Origin: Chitinivibrionales bacterium
Lineage (GTDB): Bacteria > Fibrobacterota > Chitinivibrionia > Chitinivibrionales > FEN-1185
DNA length: 64,000 nt
Assembly: GCA_035516255.1 (NCBI GenBank)
Contig: DATJAL010000002.1
Span: 248,001 to 312,000 of the forward strand
Direction: 5' to 3'
Both the position numbers and the translations under genes were made by a program. This document shows, piece by piece, positions 16,500-23,810 of the stretch (position 1 is the first letter of the stretch; every line of letters begins with the position of its first letter). A model generated the notes under the pieces. That model had not been told where the DNA came from. It did no database searches and saw nothing but the letters and a program-made list of their open reading frames with translations.

Positions 16500-17600
16500 A
16501 TGAAAAACAACAACCGCATGTTTTTATCGTGCTGGTGCTTTTCCGCCGTTTTTTTCACCGTTAACGTATTCCCCGCTACAAAGAATCTCTACTCCGACGA
16601 CACGCGGGAATTGTTTTACCTGCCGCGCTCATCCGCCACCGGCGGCTCGGACATTGTATTTGAAAAGAGCGGCTCGCCGCAAGCCAACACTGCGGTGCTC
16701 GGCCTTGATTCCGCAAACGACTTGACGCTTTCGTATTCCTCGTATTATCAGAACACCTTCAGCGCCTCGGTGCTCTCGTATGCGGGCGCCATCGACCGCG
16801 TCTCGGGCTTCTGCCTGTCGCTGAGCTATCTTTACAATCCGGGAATACCCGGCACCGACAACCTGGAAATCGGCAACGACGGCCAGCCGGTGTACGATCC
16901 CACCCGTCTGCAGTATTCGTCGGAATCGGTTATCCTTTTTCACGCGGGATACGGCTATAAATTCACCATTACTCCCCGGATAAACCTCGGAGTGGGGCTC
17001 GGCCTCAATGCCCAGCGGCACCGCCTTCCCTTTGACCTGTACCGCGGGTACGGAATGGGCTTCGACGCCGGCGCCGCGATTGATTTTCCGAGGCCCGGCA
17101 TCCGGCTCGCGCTCGATTGCGACAATGTCACCTCGAATTACACGCGGTGGAGCTCGACCTATTCCGAGCTCGCGTATCCGCATCTGCGGTTCGGCATGGG
17201 ATGGCAGACGGATATCCCGTACATTTACGGCCACCTTGCCATCCAGTACAAAACGCCGGACCTGCTTTCAAACGAGGGCGCCAATGCCGAAGACCTGTCG
17301 TCGTTGTTCGGCGCTAACGACACTGTAAGCTCGACTGACCAGAACCTCAACATCCCGAGCGACACGCCCGGCGTTGCCTCACTCAGATCCGATCCGGTGA
17401 CTTTTTTCATGAGCGGCAGCATCGGCTTCGAATACAGGATCATGGATATTTTCGCGGTGCGCGTGGGTCACAGCGTCATGAACGCCTGGACGTTCGGCTG
17501 CGGCCTTTCGTTGTTTAAAAAGAAACTCGGGCTCGACTTTGCCTGTCTTACCCATGAGCTTGCGCCGACGTATCAATTGAGCGTGACCTATCGCCATTAG
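16500..17600 (+). CDS. PorV/PorQ-like outer-membrane protein
   Basis: A 366-residue predicted beta-barrel. It has an N-terminal signal (about 1-25, ending VFPA) and a pattern of alternating hydrophobic strands with aromatic ends. The opening after the signal (LDSANDLTLSYSSYYQNTFSASVLSYAG) and glycine-rich strand turns (INLGVGLGLNAQRH, GMGFDAGAAIDF) are as in PorV/PorQ-type proteins, and it ends in LSVTYRH. In other bacteria such barrels serve type 9 secretion or act as lipid-linked surface proteins; no T9SS gene is in the window. Start ATG 16500 is chosen at the signal peptide; an upstream TTG-type frame start is possible. It stands alone between the tRNA and the HD-GYP regulator. Confidence 0.65.
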   Translation: MKNNNRMFLSCWCFSAVFFTVNVFPATKNLYSDDTRELFYLPRSSATGGSDIVFEKSGSPQANTAVLGLDSANDLTLSYSSYYQNTFSASVLSYAGAIDRVSGFCLSLSYLYNPGIPGTDNLEIGNDGQPVYDPTRLQYSSESVILFHAGYGYKFTITPRINLGVGLGLNAQRHRLPFDLYRGYGMGFDAGAAIDFPRPGIRLALDCDNVTSNYTRWSSTYSELAYPHLRFGMGWQTDIPYIYGHLAIQYKTPDLLSNEGANAEDLSSLFGANDTVSSTDQNLNIPSDTPGVASLRSDPVTFFMSGSIGFEYRIMDIFAVRVGHSVMNAWTFGCGLSLFKKKLGLDFACLTHELAPTYQLSVTYRH

Positions 17601-17692
17601 CAGTGATATATGATCAGTGACGCGGCATGAGCAGGATTCCGCCTTTTGCCTGCTGTTCTAAGTAAAAAGTCCGGGAAGAAGAGCTGTTCGCG

Positions 17693-19678
17693 ATGAACAT
17701 CGGTGAAGAATATCTTATTCTCATTGTTGATGATGACAAGACGCTGTGCGACGCCCTGTCCAAATTTCTTTCGGGGCTCGGATATAAAACGGTGCTCGCC
17801 TTTAACGGGCTCCAGGCCGTCGAACTCTTCAACGAGCTGCGGCCCCATCTGGTGATCCTCGACATCCACATGCCGGTGATGGACGGCATCCAATTCCTCA
17901 ACAAGACCAGGAAAAACGCGACGGCCATCCCCGTGATCGTGACCACGGCGCATCCGGACATCAACACCGCCATCGAGGCGATCCAAAGCGGCGCCTTCGA
18001 CTACATTGTAAAGCCGTTCGAGCTCGACGTGCTCCAGCAGAAAGTGGCGCGGGCGCTGCAGACCACCAAGCTGGTGCGCGAGAACACGCTGCTGTCGCAG
18101 CTCGTTTCGCTGCACGAAATAACGCAGAAGCTCACCAGCACGCACGACATCGAAGACCTGCTGGACGTCACCTTTCATTACTGTCTCACCGTGTCCAAGG
18201 CCGAAAGCGGCTCCATCCAGCTGGTGTACAAGGACACCAACGAGCTCGTCATCGTCCGGCAGAAAGGCATACAGCTGACCCAGATCCGGTCGCCGATTGA
18301 CAAAACAGACGAGTGGGCGATTTCAAAATGGGTGCTCAACAACGGACGGTCCCTGCTGCTCTCCGACGCCGAGAAACTGCCCGACCTCAACCTGCGGCTC
18401 AACCGGCAGGAAATCGGCTCGTCGCTCAGCGTTCCGCTCAAGGTGGCGCAGGAAGTCATCGGCGTCATCAACCTCAACCGCGGAAAAAACCAGGAACAGT
18501 TTTCCATGGTCGAGCTCAACATCATCAACATGCTCGTGGCGCAGGCGAGCATCGCGATCAACAACGCCAACCTGCTGTCGTCCATCAGGCAGAAACTCGA
18601 CGAGCTGTCGCTCATCAGCACCTACTCGGAGCAGCTCATGGGGCTCGTTGACGAAAACGACGTGATCAGGAGCCTTTTTTCCACCGTGCAGAAGCATTTT
18701 CCCATCGATGTGATTGCGTTTCTCATCGTGCAAAAGCGCACGCACGAACTGCTCTACTGGACGCGGGGCGTTCTGGCGCAGCCCGACATCGAGAAGGTCT
18801 GCGCCGAGGTGATCGTGGAATACAACCGCGCCACGCACAGCAGGGTGCAGCAGAAACGCGTCGCGTTCCGCCAGCTCATGCCGCCGCTTGAGTTCGCGCC
18901 GAACATCGTGATGCCCCTGGCGTTCAAATACTCGGTGCCGATCGTGGGCGAGGCGTTCGATTACGGCGCGCTGTATTTCGGCGCCATGAAGGACCTCCAA
19001 GGAAAACACGAACAGCTAACGCTTTTGTCAAGCATCGTGAGCCAGACGCGCATCGCGCTCACCAATTCAAAGCTGTACAACGACATGAAGGAGAACTACA
19101 TCCGCACCATCAAGGCGCTGGCCATCGCGGTTGACGCAAAAGACACGTACACCCACGGCCATTCCGAAAACGTGATGAACATCGCGGAGGAAATCTCGAA
19201 CGAGATGGGCGTCGACACCAAGAAAAAAAGCAGCATCCGCGACGCCGGACTGCTTCACGACATCGGAAAAATCGGCATCCCCGGCTATATCCTTAACAAA
19301 ACGGGATCGCTCACCTACGAGGAGTTCAACGGCATCATGAAGACCCACTCGTCCCTGGGCGCGAACATCGTCAAGGACGTGCCCTTTCTCCAGGACCTTT
19401 ACAAACTCATCCTGTACCACCACGAGAACTTCGACGGCAGCGGCTACCCCGACGGCCTCAAGGGCGAGATGATCCCCATCGGCGCACGCATCATCCGCGT
19501 CGCCGACGCGTTCGAGGCCATGACGTCGAACCGTCCCTACCGCAACAGCCTCGGCAAGAAGGAGGCCATCAAGCGCCTCAAGGAAGGCTGCAACGTTGAA
19601 TTCGACCCGGACGTCGTCGAGGCGTTTCTGCGCGTGGCCAAAAAAAAGAAGTGGGTGGATGATGCCGACGTTGCTTGA
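17693..19678 (+). CDS. Response regulator with GAF-like domains and HD-GYP output
   Basis: A 661-residue cytoplasmic regulator. Residues 8-125 are a receiver domain (IVDDDK acidic pocket, D57 in VILDIHMPVMDG, K in IVKPFEL). Residues about 145-300 are a GAF domain (SLSVPLKVAQEVIGVINLNR), and a second GAF-like region follows (about 305-470). The C-terminal HD-GYP domain (480-650) keeps HDIGKIGIP (about 522) and HHENFDGSGYPDG (about 576-588), the metal and substrate residues of cyclic-di-GMP phosphodiesterases. It would lower c-di-GMP on phosphorylation (family-based inference). No kinase is adjacent; the hybrid kinase 3 kb upstream already has its own receiver. Confidence 0.92.
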   Translation: MNIGEEYLILIVDDDKTLCDALSKFLSGLGYKTVLAFNGLQAVELFNELRPHLVILDIHMPVMDGIQFLNKTRKNATAIPVIVTTAHPDINTAIEAIQSGAFDYIVKPFELDVLQQKVARALQTTKLVRENTLLSQLVSLHEITQKLTSTHDIEDLLDVTFHYCLTVSKAESGSIQLVYKDTNELVIVRQKGIQLTQIRSPIDKTDEWAISKWVLNNGRSLLLSDAEKLPDLNLRLNRQEIGSSLSVPLKVAQEVIGVINLNRGKNQEQFSMVELNIINMLVAQASIAINNANLLSSIRQKLDELSLISTYSEQLMGLVDENDVIRSLFSTVQKHFPIDVIAFLIVQKRTHELLYWTRGVLAQPDIEKVCAEVIVEYNRATHSRVQQKRVAFRQLMPPLEFAPNIVMPLAFKYSVPIVGEAFDYGALYFGAMKDLQGKHEQLTLLSSIVSQTRIALTNSKLYNDMKENYIRTIKALAIAVDAKDTYTHGHSENVMNIAEEISNEMGVDTKKKSSIRDAGLLHDIGKIGIPGYILNKTGSLTYEEFNGIMKTHSSLGANIVKDVPFLQDLYKLILYHHENFDGSGYPDGLKGEMIPIGARIIRVADAFEAMTSNRPYRNSLGKKEAIKRLKEGCNVEFDPDVVEAFLRVAKKKKWVDDADVA

Positions 19679-19846
19679 TTTGTTTTTAATCTGATGATGA
19701 CACAAAGCGTTCATGAATTGATGCGTTAGTTCGTTAAAACCCGCCGGCGAAATTCTCATTTACCACTCATTCTCACCGGGCTTGATATATATTTTTTGTT
19801 CCTTTCTTATTCCATTCTATCAATTTCAACCTTGAAAGGCCGGTTT

Positions 19847-20824
19847 ATGAAGAAATGCTTGATGGTCATTCTCATGCTCATGGTAAGCTGCGCGACCGAC
19901 AAAGCTTCAAAGCAGGGCGTGATATGCGTCAATGGCACCTGGATAAAAAAGGACAACATCGAACGGGTGCTCGAGATGTATAAACAATCGGCGCCGCAAC
20001 AGGTGCTGCAGGGGCTCCCCGCGACGCTCAAGAAAAGCGTTGCCCGGCAGCTCGTCGCCACCGAGCTGATGATCCAGGAGGCCAAAAAGCGCCAGATAGG
20101 CTTCGATTCGCTCGTGGCGGTAAAGCTGATCGACGACATCAAGAGGCGCTTTCCGGATTCGGCCACTTTCGACAGCGCGCTGGTCAAAATGGGGCAGACC
20201 CGCCGGGAAATGTGGCAGCAGGCAAAGGAAGGGCTCATGGTGGATTCAATGATCAAGATCCTGATCAAACATGTCGACACCGCCTCTGCGGCAGAGTGCC
20301 AGGATTACTACGAAAAAAATATGACGAAACTCCCTTCGGAGAAGCGTTTCCGGGTCAGCCAGATCATGTTCACGGTAAAAAAAGACATGCCGGCTGATAA
20401 GAGGGCCGCCGTCGCCCAAAAGGCGGAAAAAGTCCTGGCTGAAATACGGGCAGGCAAGGACTTCGCCGCCGCTGCCAGGAAATATTCCGATGACACCAGT
20501 ACCGCGAAAGCGGGCGGAGACATCGGCTGGTTAAAAAAAGGAGATTTTAAAAGAGAATTGGACTATGTGGTGCTGTCGCTCAAACCGAATGAGGTAAGCA
20601 GCGTGGTCCAAACAGATGCGGGATTCATAATATTTAAAAAGACGGGAGAGGAAGCGCTTCCGCCCCCGAAGTTCGACCAGGTAAAAGACCAGATCAAGGC
20701 GACACTCATTTTGAAAAAGCAGAATGATGTCGTCACGCATTTCATTGACAGCCTGGTTGCCAGGTCGAATATCATTTACACGGATACCTCATATAAAATG
20801 GCCGAGGAATCCCGGTCACGCTGA
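19847..20824 (+). CDS. Parvulin-type peptidyl-prolyl isomerase lipoprotein
   Basis: A 325-residue lipoprotein (signal ending LMVSC) with a SurA/PrsA-like layout: an N-terminal chaperone segment (20-165), then a parvulin domain (about 175-275) with EKRFRVSQIMF, AAARKYSDDTSTAKAGGDIGWL and PNEVSSVVQTDAGFIIFKK, and a short helix at the end. It folds proteins in the periplasm, probably including outer-membrane barrels. Start ATG 19847 sits at the signal peptide with GAAAGG upstream; the longer frame to 19796 has no signal. It ends 9 bases inside the convergent membrane gene. Confidence 0.9.
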   Translation: MKKCLMVILMLMVSCATDKASKQGVICVNGTWIKKDNIERVLEMYKQSAPQQVLQGLPATLKKSVARQLVATELMIQEAKKRQIGFDSLVAVKLIDDIKRRFPDSATFDSALVKMGQTRREMWQQAKEGLMVDSMIKILIKHVDTASAAECQDYYEKNMTKLPSEKRFRVSQIMFTVKKDMPADKRAAVAQKAEKVLAEIRAGKDFAAAARKYSDDTSTAKAGGDIGWLKKGDFKRELDYVVLSLKPNEVSSVVQTDAGFIIFKKTGEEALPPPKFDQVKDQIKATLILKKQNDVVTHFIDSLVARSNIIYTDTSYKMAEESRSR

Positions 20825-21268
20825 CAATGGGGCAGGCTTTTCGAGCTTGGCCAACCGGTAAGATCCGTATTTGAGCTTGCAGTCGTGCAGGAGCCAGTCG
20901 TCGCCCTGAGGGCTCATGCCGGCTTTAAAGATCGTGTCCATTACCGTTAGCTGCTCCACATTTTTCCTGAGCCGTGCCGGGTTTGCCACAAATACCTCGG
21001 CAAGGCTTTTTTTTATCCGCCAGTCCTGCTCGGCCTTGTTTGCAAGCCGGATGCCGTAAGGGCCGAGCTCCTGCTTGAAAGAATAAATATGGCGTTTGAA
21101 ATCTCTGTCAACAAGTATTAGCTCGAGGATTCTTTCAATTCCGAACCATAGCGCCCTGAATGCGGCTGCGACAAGAAGGGAGAGCCAGATTGATTTTGTG
21201 ATAAACAAGTAGCATGCGATGCCGCAACAGAGGGATACGTACAATCGATAGAATCCCAAAAACCACAT
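20816..21268 (-). CDS. Small membrane protein of unknown function
   Basis: A 150-residue protein I do not recognise. Two adjoining membrane helices (residues about 5-45) are followed by a 105-residue charged cytoplasmic part ending DWLLHDCKLKYGSYRLAKLEKP. The codon pattern is like its neighbours and the start ATG is clear. It is convergent with the parvulin gene and shares 9 bases with it. No partner genes suggest a role. Confidence 0.6.
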   Translation of the reverse strand: MWFLGFYRLYVSLCCGIACYLFITKSIWLSLLVAAAFRALWFGIERILELILVDRDFKRHIYSFKQELGPYGIRLANKAEQDWRIKKSLAEVFVANPARLRKNVEQLTVMDTIFKAGMSPQGDDWLLHDCKLKYGSYRLAKLEKPAPLSA

Positions 21269-21522
21269 AGAAGGTCTCTTTTTTAAAATAGTTTATTGAA
21301 ATAAGTCCGCGATTATAGATTTTGACAAAAGCTGCATGAAACCCATATATTATCATGTGAAAAGGAGCGTCCGGAAGGAGGGCAACGGATGGAGTTGATG
21401 GTTGTCCTGGGAGGATCTGCAGCCTGTGGACAGCTTGCTAGCGGCTAATAAAATTGATGCGGTGACCGGGGCGTCTATGCCGTGGACGCCATAGACGCTA
21501 CCGGTTGGCTCAAGAGGTTGCG
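21269..21522. other. Non-coding stretch with strong hairpin and possible gene remnant
   Basis: No full gene is seen in these 254 bases. At 21465-21505 lies a hairpin: ACCGG plus GCGTCTATG on one side and CATAGACGC-TA-CCGGT on the other, with a 10-base loop and no T-run. One plus-strand frame just before it reads WEDLQPVDSLLAANKIDAV then TGAS, which recalls the DAVTGAT motif of FMN-binding/RnfG or DUF2271 proteins, but stops bound it on both sides. It may be a decayed gene or a structured RNA. Confidence 0.3.
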
Positions 21523-22020
21523 TTACACCCTGAATTCCCGGTCCACGATTTCGTTGATGAACCGGTCGAGCGATACGGGATAATATTTGAATTTCGGACC
21601 GAAAATAAGTCCGGTCCGGATGTTCTCCTGACTACACAACTGGTCGTGAACCCTGTTGAGGTGTTCTTCGGGCTTCTCGTCGAAGTTCTGGACGTTGAAA
21701 TACTCGCTTTCAATCTTCATGTTTTTCTTGTTTGCATAGGCGAACGAGAACATCCTGCCCTGAAGCTCCTTATCAAACGTCTCCGGGTCAAAAACGTCAC
21801 CGAAGGTCTCGCCGAGCATCGAAGGGGTGATGATGAACTTCGGCGACACGTTTATCTTCCCGTTGATTTCCACGGACGCGGATTCGTTGGCTTCATCCGG
21901 CGCGACCAAAATGTAGGGGAGTTCGTGATAACCGGAAACAATGCCGGAAATGGGCTTGCGCAGAACGTTGGTTCTGTTAAAGATTTCCTTGAGGTATTGG
22001 TTTTTATCGTAGTCGAACAT
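21523..22020 (-). CDS. Hypothetical protein
   Basis: A 165-residue soluble protein with no signal peptide or membrane segment and no motif I recognise. It is acidic and rich in phenylalanine, tyrosine and asparagine (MFDYDKNQYLKEIF at the start, FGPKFKYYPVSLDRFINEI near the end). A central part GKINVSPKFIITPSMLGETFG may form a small beta fold. The ATG start and codon pattern support a real gene. It is isolated, with AT-rich gaps on both sides. Confidence 0.6.
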   Translation of the reverse strand: MFDYDKNQYLKEIFNRTNVLRKPISGIVSGYHELPYILVAPDEANESASVEINGKINVSPKFIITPSMLGETFGDVFDPETFDKELQGRMFSFAYANKKNMKIESEYFNVQNFDEKPEEHLNRVHDQLCSQENIRTGLIFGPKFKYYPVSLDRFINEIVDREFRV

Positions 22021-22143
22021 ATGATAAAAATAATTTATTGAGAAATAAACGGCTTACTGAATCATAAAAAGATTCTTCTTTCCTAAAAAAATTCGTTTAT
22101 GTCGGCATTGATATTTCATCGATTCATGACATACTCATCCCAT

Positions 22144-22533
22144 TCACTGACATGCCCGGTCCAACGAAATGCCGCTCTTCACCATTTCCCCCGGCCGATA
22201 ACATTTGTGTCCCTTCGCAAGCGTAAAGACAACGTTCTGCATTGAACAAAGAAACATCCTGACGCCTGACCCGACCGGGATTTTCCTGTCGAGCATGATG
22301 TCCACCGCAACGGTGTCTTTTTCATACCGCACGGCACCGACCATTCCGATCAGTTTCTCCTTGTAGTTTTTCATCGTGAAGACACGCAGGCCGGGCATGA
22401 GCGCCTTGTAGGCGCGGCTGTCGGCGAGGATTTCTTTGGAAGGGAAGTGGTAGAAGAGGAGGTATTGGTCGGGGTGGCAGGAAAAAAGAAAGGTTAGCAG
22501 GAGGAGGAAATTGATGAAAAAATATTTTTTCAT
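22144..22533 (-). CDS. Small lipoprotein, intact copy of a tandem pair
   Basis: A 129-residue lipoprotein with a signal ending FLFSC. The mature part contains LIGMVGAVRYEKDTVAVDIMLDRKIPVGSG, a small beta domain in which an MlaD/Mce-like fold with 'I.VGSGVR' turn could be imagined, though I do not assign a family. It matches the next gene upstream (22549-22944) residue by residue across most of its length, so the two arose by tandem duplication. Function is unknown; the LIGMVxxV...VxxxLDRxIxVGS core shared by both copies marks what is conserved. Confidence 0.6.
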   Translation of the reverse strand: MKKYFFINFLLLLTFLFSCHPDQYLLFYHFPSKEILADSRAYKALMPGLRVFTMKNYKEKLIGMVGAVRYEKDTVAVDIMLDRKIPVGSGVRMFLCSMQNVVFTLAKGHKCYRPGEMVKSGISLDRACQ

Positions 22534-22548
22534 AAGTTTTTGATAAAG

Positions 22549-22944
22549 TTAAAGGCATACTACTGGCGTAGGTGGCACCTTAAAATGAATAACGTCACGA
22601 GGACAGTAATATTTATGTTGTTTGGAGAATTCGATAGTAAAACGCGGTGATAAAGGACATGGAGAATAACTAATTTCAGATCCAACTTGAATTTGTCTAT
22701 CAAGCATTGCCCTAACATCAACACTATCATTCAAAAAAGAGACTTGTGAAACCATACCTATAAGAACGCCGTTGCTGTCAACTATCTGTAATCCTGGCTT
22801 TAATTACTGATATTCTCTTTGATTTTTACCGAGACTGTCTGCTGGCCATCGAAAAGTAATCAAATACTGTGTATTTTGTTCCTGGTGGCAGAAAATTGTT
22901 AACACTTGAGCTGCAAGAAGGATAAGCAAAAAGATTTTTTTCAT
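22549..22944 (-). pseudogene. Small lipoprotein paralogue broken by one in-frame stop
   Basis: Reading down from ATG 22944, the frame gives a lipoprotein signal (MKKIFLLILLAAQVLTIFC) and 46 residues, then TAA at 22806-22804. The same frame then continues without a break as LKPGLQIVDSNGVLIGMVSQ to the stop at 22549. Across the stop it aligns with the intact neighbour (YLITFRWP with YLLFYHFP; LKPGLQIV with LMPGLRVF; AMLDRQIQVGSE with IMLDRKIPVGSG; KYYCPRDVI with KCYRPGEMV). So a single nonsense change separates it from an intact 131-residue gene. A downstream ATG (22755) could still give a 68-residue fragment without signal. The DNA is more AT-rich than its neighbours. Confidence 0.8.
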
Positions 22945-23133
22945 TTTAATCTTGCCTTGTAAAAAATAATCCTATCCACCAATTATTCATCACGCATTCT
23001 GTTATTTGAACGTCTATATTTGAAAATTTGTTACAGAAATATCATTTAAATTCCATACTGTCTATCGCCATTAAAAACAATATCTTATTCAAATCATGTC
23101 AACTATCTTATAAAGTCATATTTAATCAAATTA

Positions 23134-23162
23134 TTGACAAAATATTTTAAATCCATTATATT
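23134..23162 (+). promoter_or_regulatory. Consensus sigma-70-type promoter of TetR/MMPL operon
   Basis: TTGACA (23134-23139) and TATATT (23157-23162) are exactly 17 bases apart, 39 bases before the TetR ATG. The leader between holds GAAAGG near 23190 as ribosome site. A partial GACC...GGTC symmetry in the leader may be an operator but is weak. Confidence 0.75.
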
Positions 23163-23200
23163 TTTCGACCAAAAAACCAATTCGTTCGAAAGGTCTAATT

Positions 23201-23794
23201 ATGGAAAAACCCGATGCCGGCGATGCGGCCACAAGACAGCTTATTCTCAAAACCGCCGGCGATTTCTTCGCAAAGTACGGTTTGTCCAAGACCACGGTTG
23301 ACGACATAGCAAAGTCTGTCCGCATGGCCAAGAGCTCGCTGTACTATTATTTCAAAAGCAAGGACGAGATGTTCGCCGCTGTTCTCGAAAAAGAGACGGA
23401 GCAATTCAAACAGAAAATGACCGCTGCTCTGCAGGCAGTCGAAGATCCCCGGGAGAAGATCAAAACCTACGTGCTCGTGCGTATGCAGTGCATGCGAGAA
23501 CTGCTCAACATGTACAACGCGCTGAGGGACGATTACCTCAGGCATTATGAATTCATTCAGAAAATGCGCGAAACCTATGATTTTCAGGAGCGGGAGCTGA
23601 TGAAGATGCTTCTGCATGAAGGAAACAGCAAGGGCATCTTCAACATAAAAGATATTTCACTCACCAGCTATGCAATCATCGTGGCTATAAAAGGTTTTGA
23701 ATATGATTGGGCGGTGCGATCCGGTGGGCAGACTGTTGAAAAAAACATGGATTCGCTTCTGGACGTGCTGTTCATGGGCATCGTAAAACGGTGA
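23201..23794 (+). CDS. TetR-family regulator
   Basis: A 197-residue repressor. The DNA-binding domain occupies residues 10-60: ILKTAGDFFAKYGLSKTTVDDIAKSVRMAKSSLYYYFKSKDEMF in parts shows the TetR helix-turn-helix pattern. The C-terminal helices would bind a hydrophobic ligand. It leads the operon with the MMPL transporter (16-base gap to its GTG), the LolA-like protein and the DUF1302-like barrel, and probably represses all four from the consensus promoter just upstream (inference). Substrates of the pump are the natural inducers to test. Confidence 0.93.
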   Translation: MEKPDAGDAATRQLILKTAGDFFAKYGLSKTTVDDIAKSVRMAKSSLYYYFKSKDEMFAAVLEKETEQFKQKMTAALQAVEDPREKIKTYVLVRMQCMRELLNMYNALRDDYLRHYEFIQKMRETYDFQERELMKMLLHEGNSKGIFNIKDISLTSYAIIVAIKGFEYDWAVRSGGQTVEKNMDSLLDVLFMGIVKR

Positions 23795-23810
23795 AAAGGG
23801 GCATCGAGGC

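Noticed and set aside
21365-21400. SRP or RNase P RNA, from the string CGTCCGGAAGGAGGG
   Set aside because: The surrounding bases do not form the SRP domain IV helix or the RNase P core; only a few bases agree.
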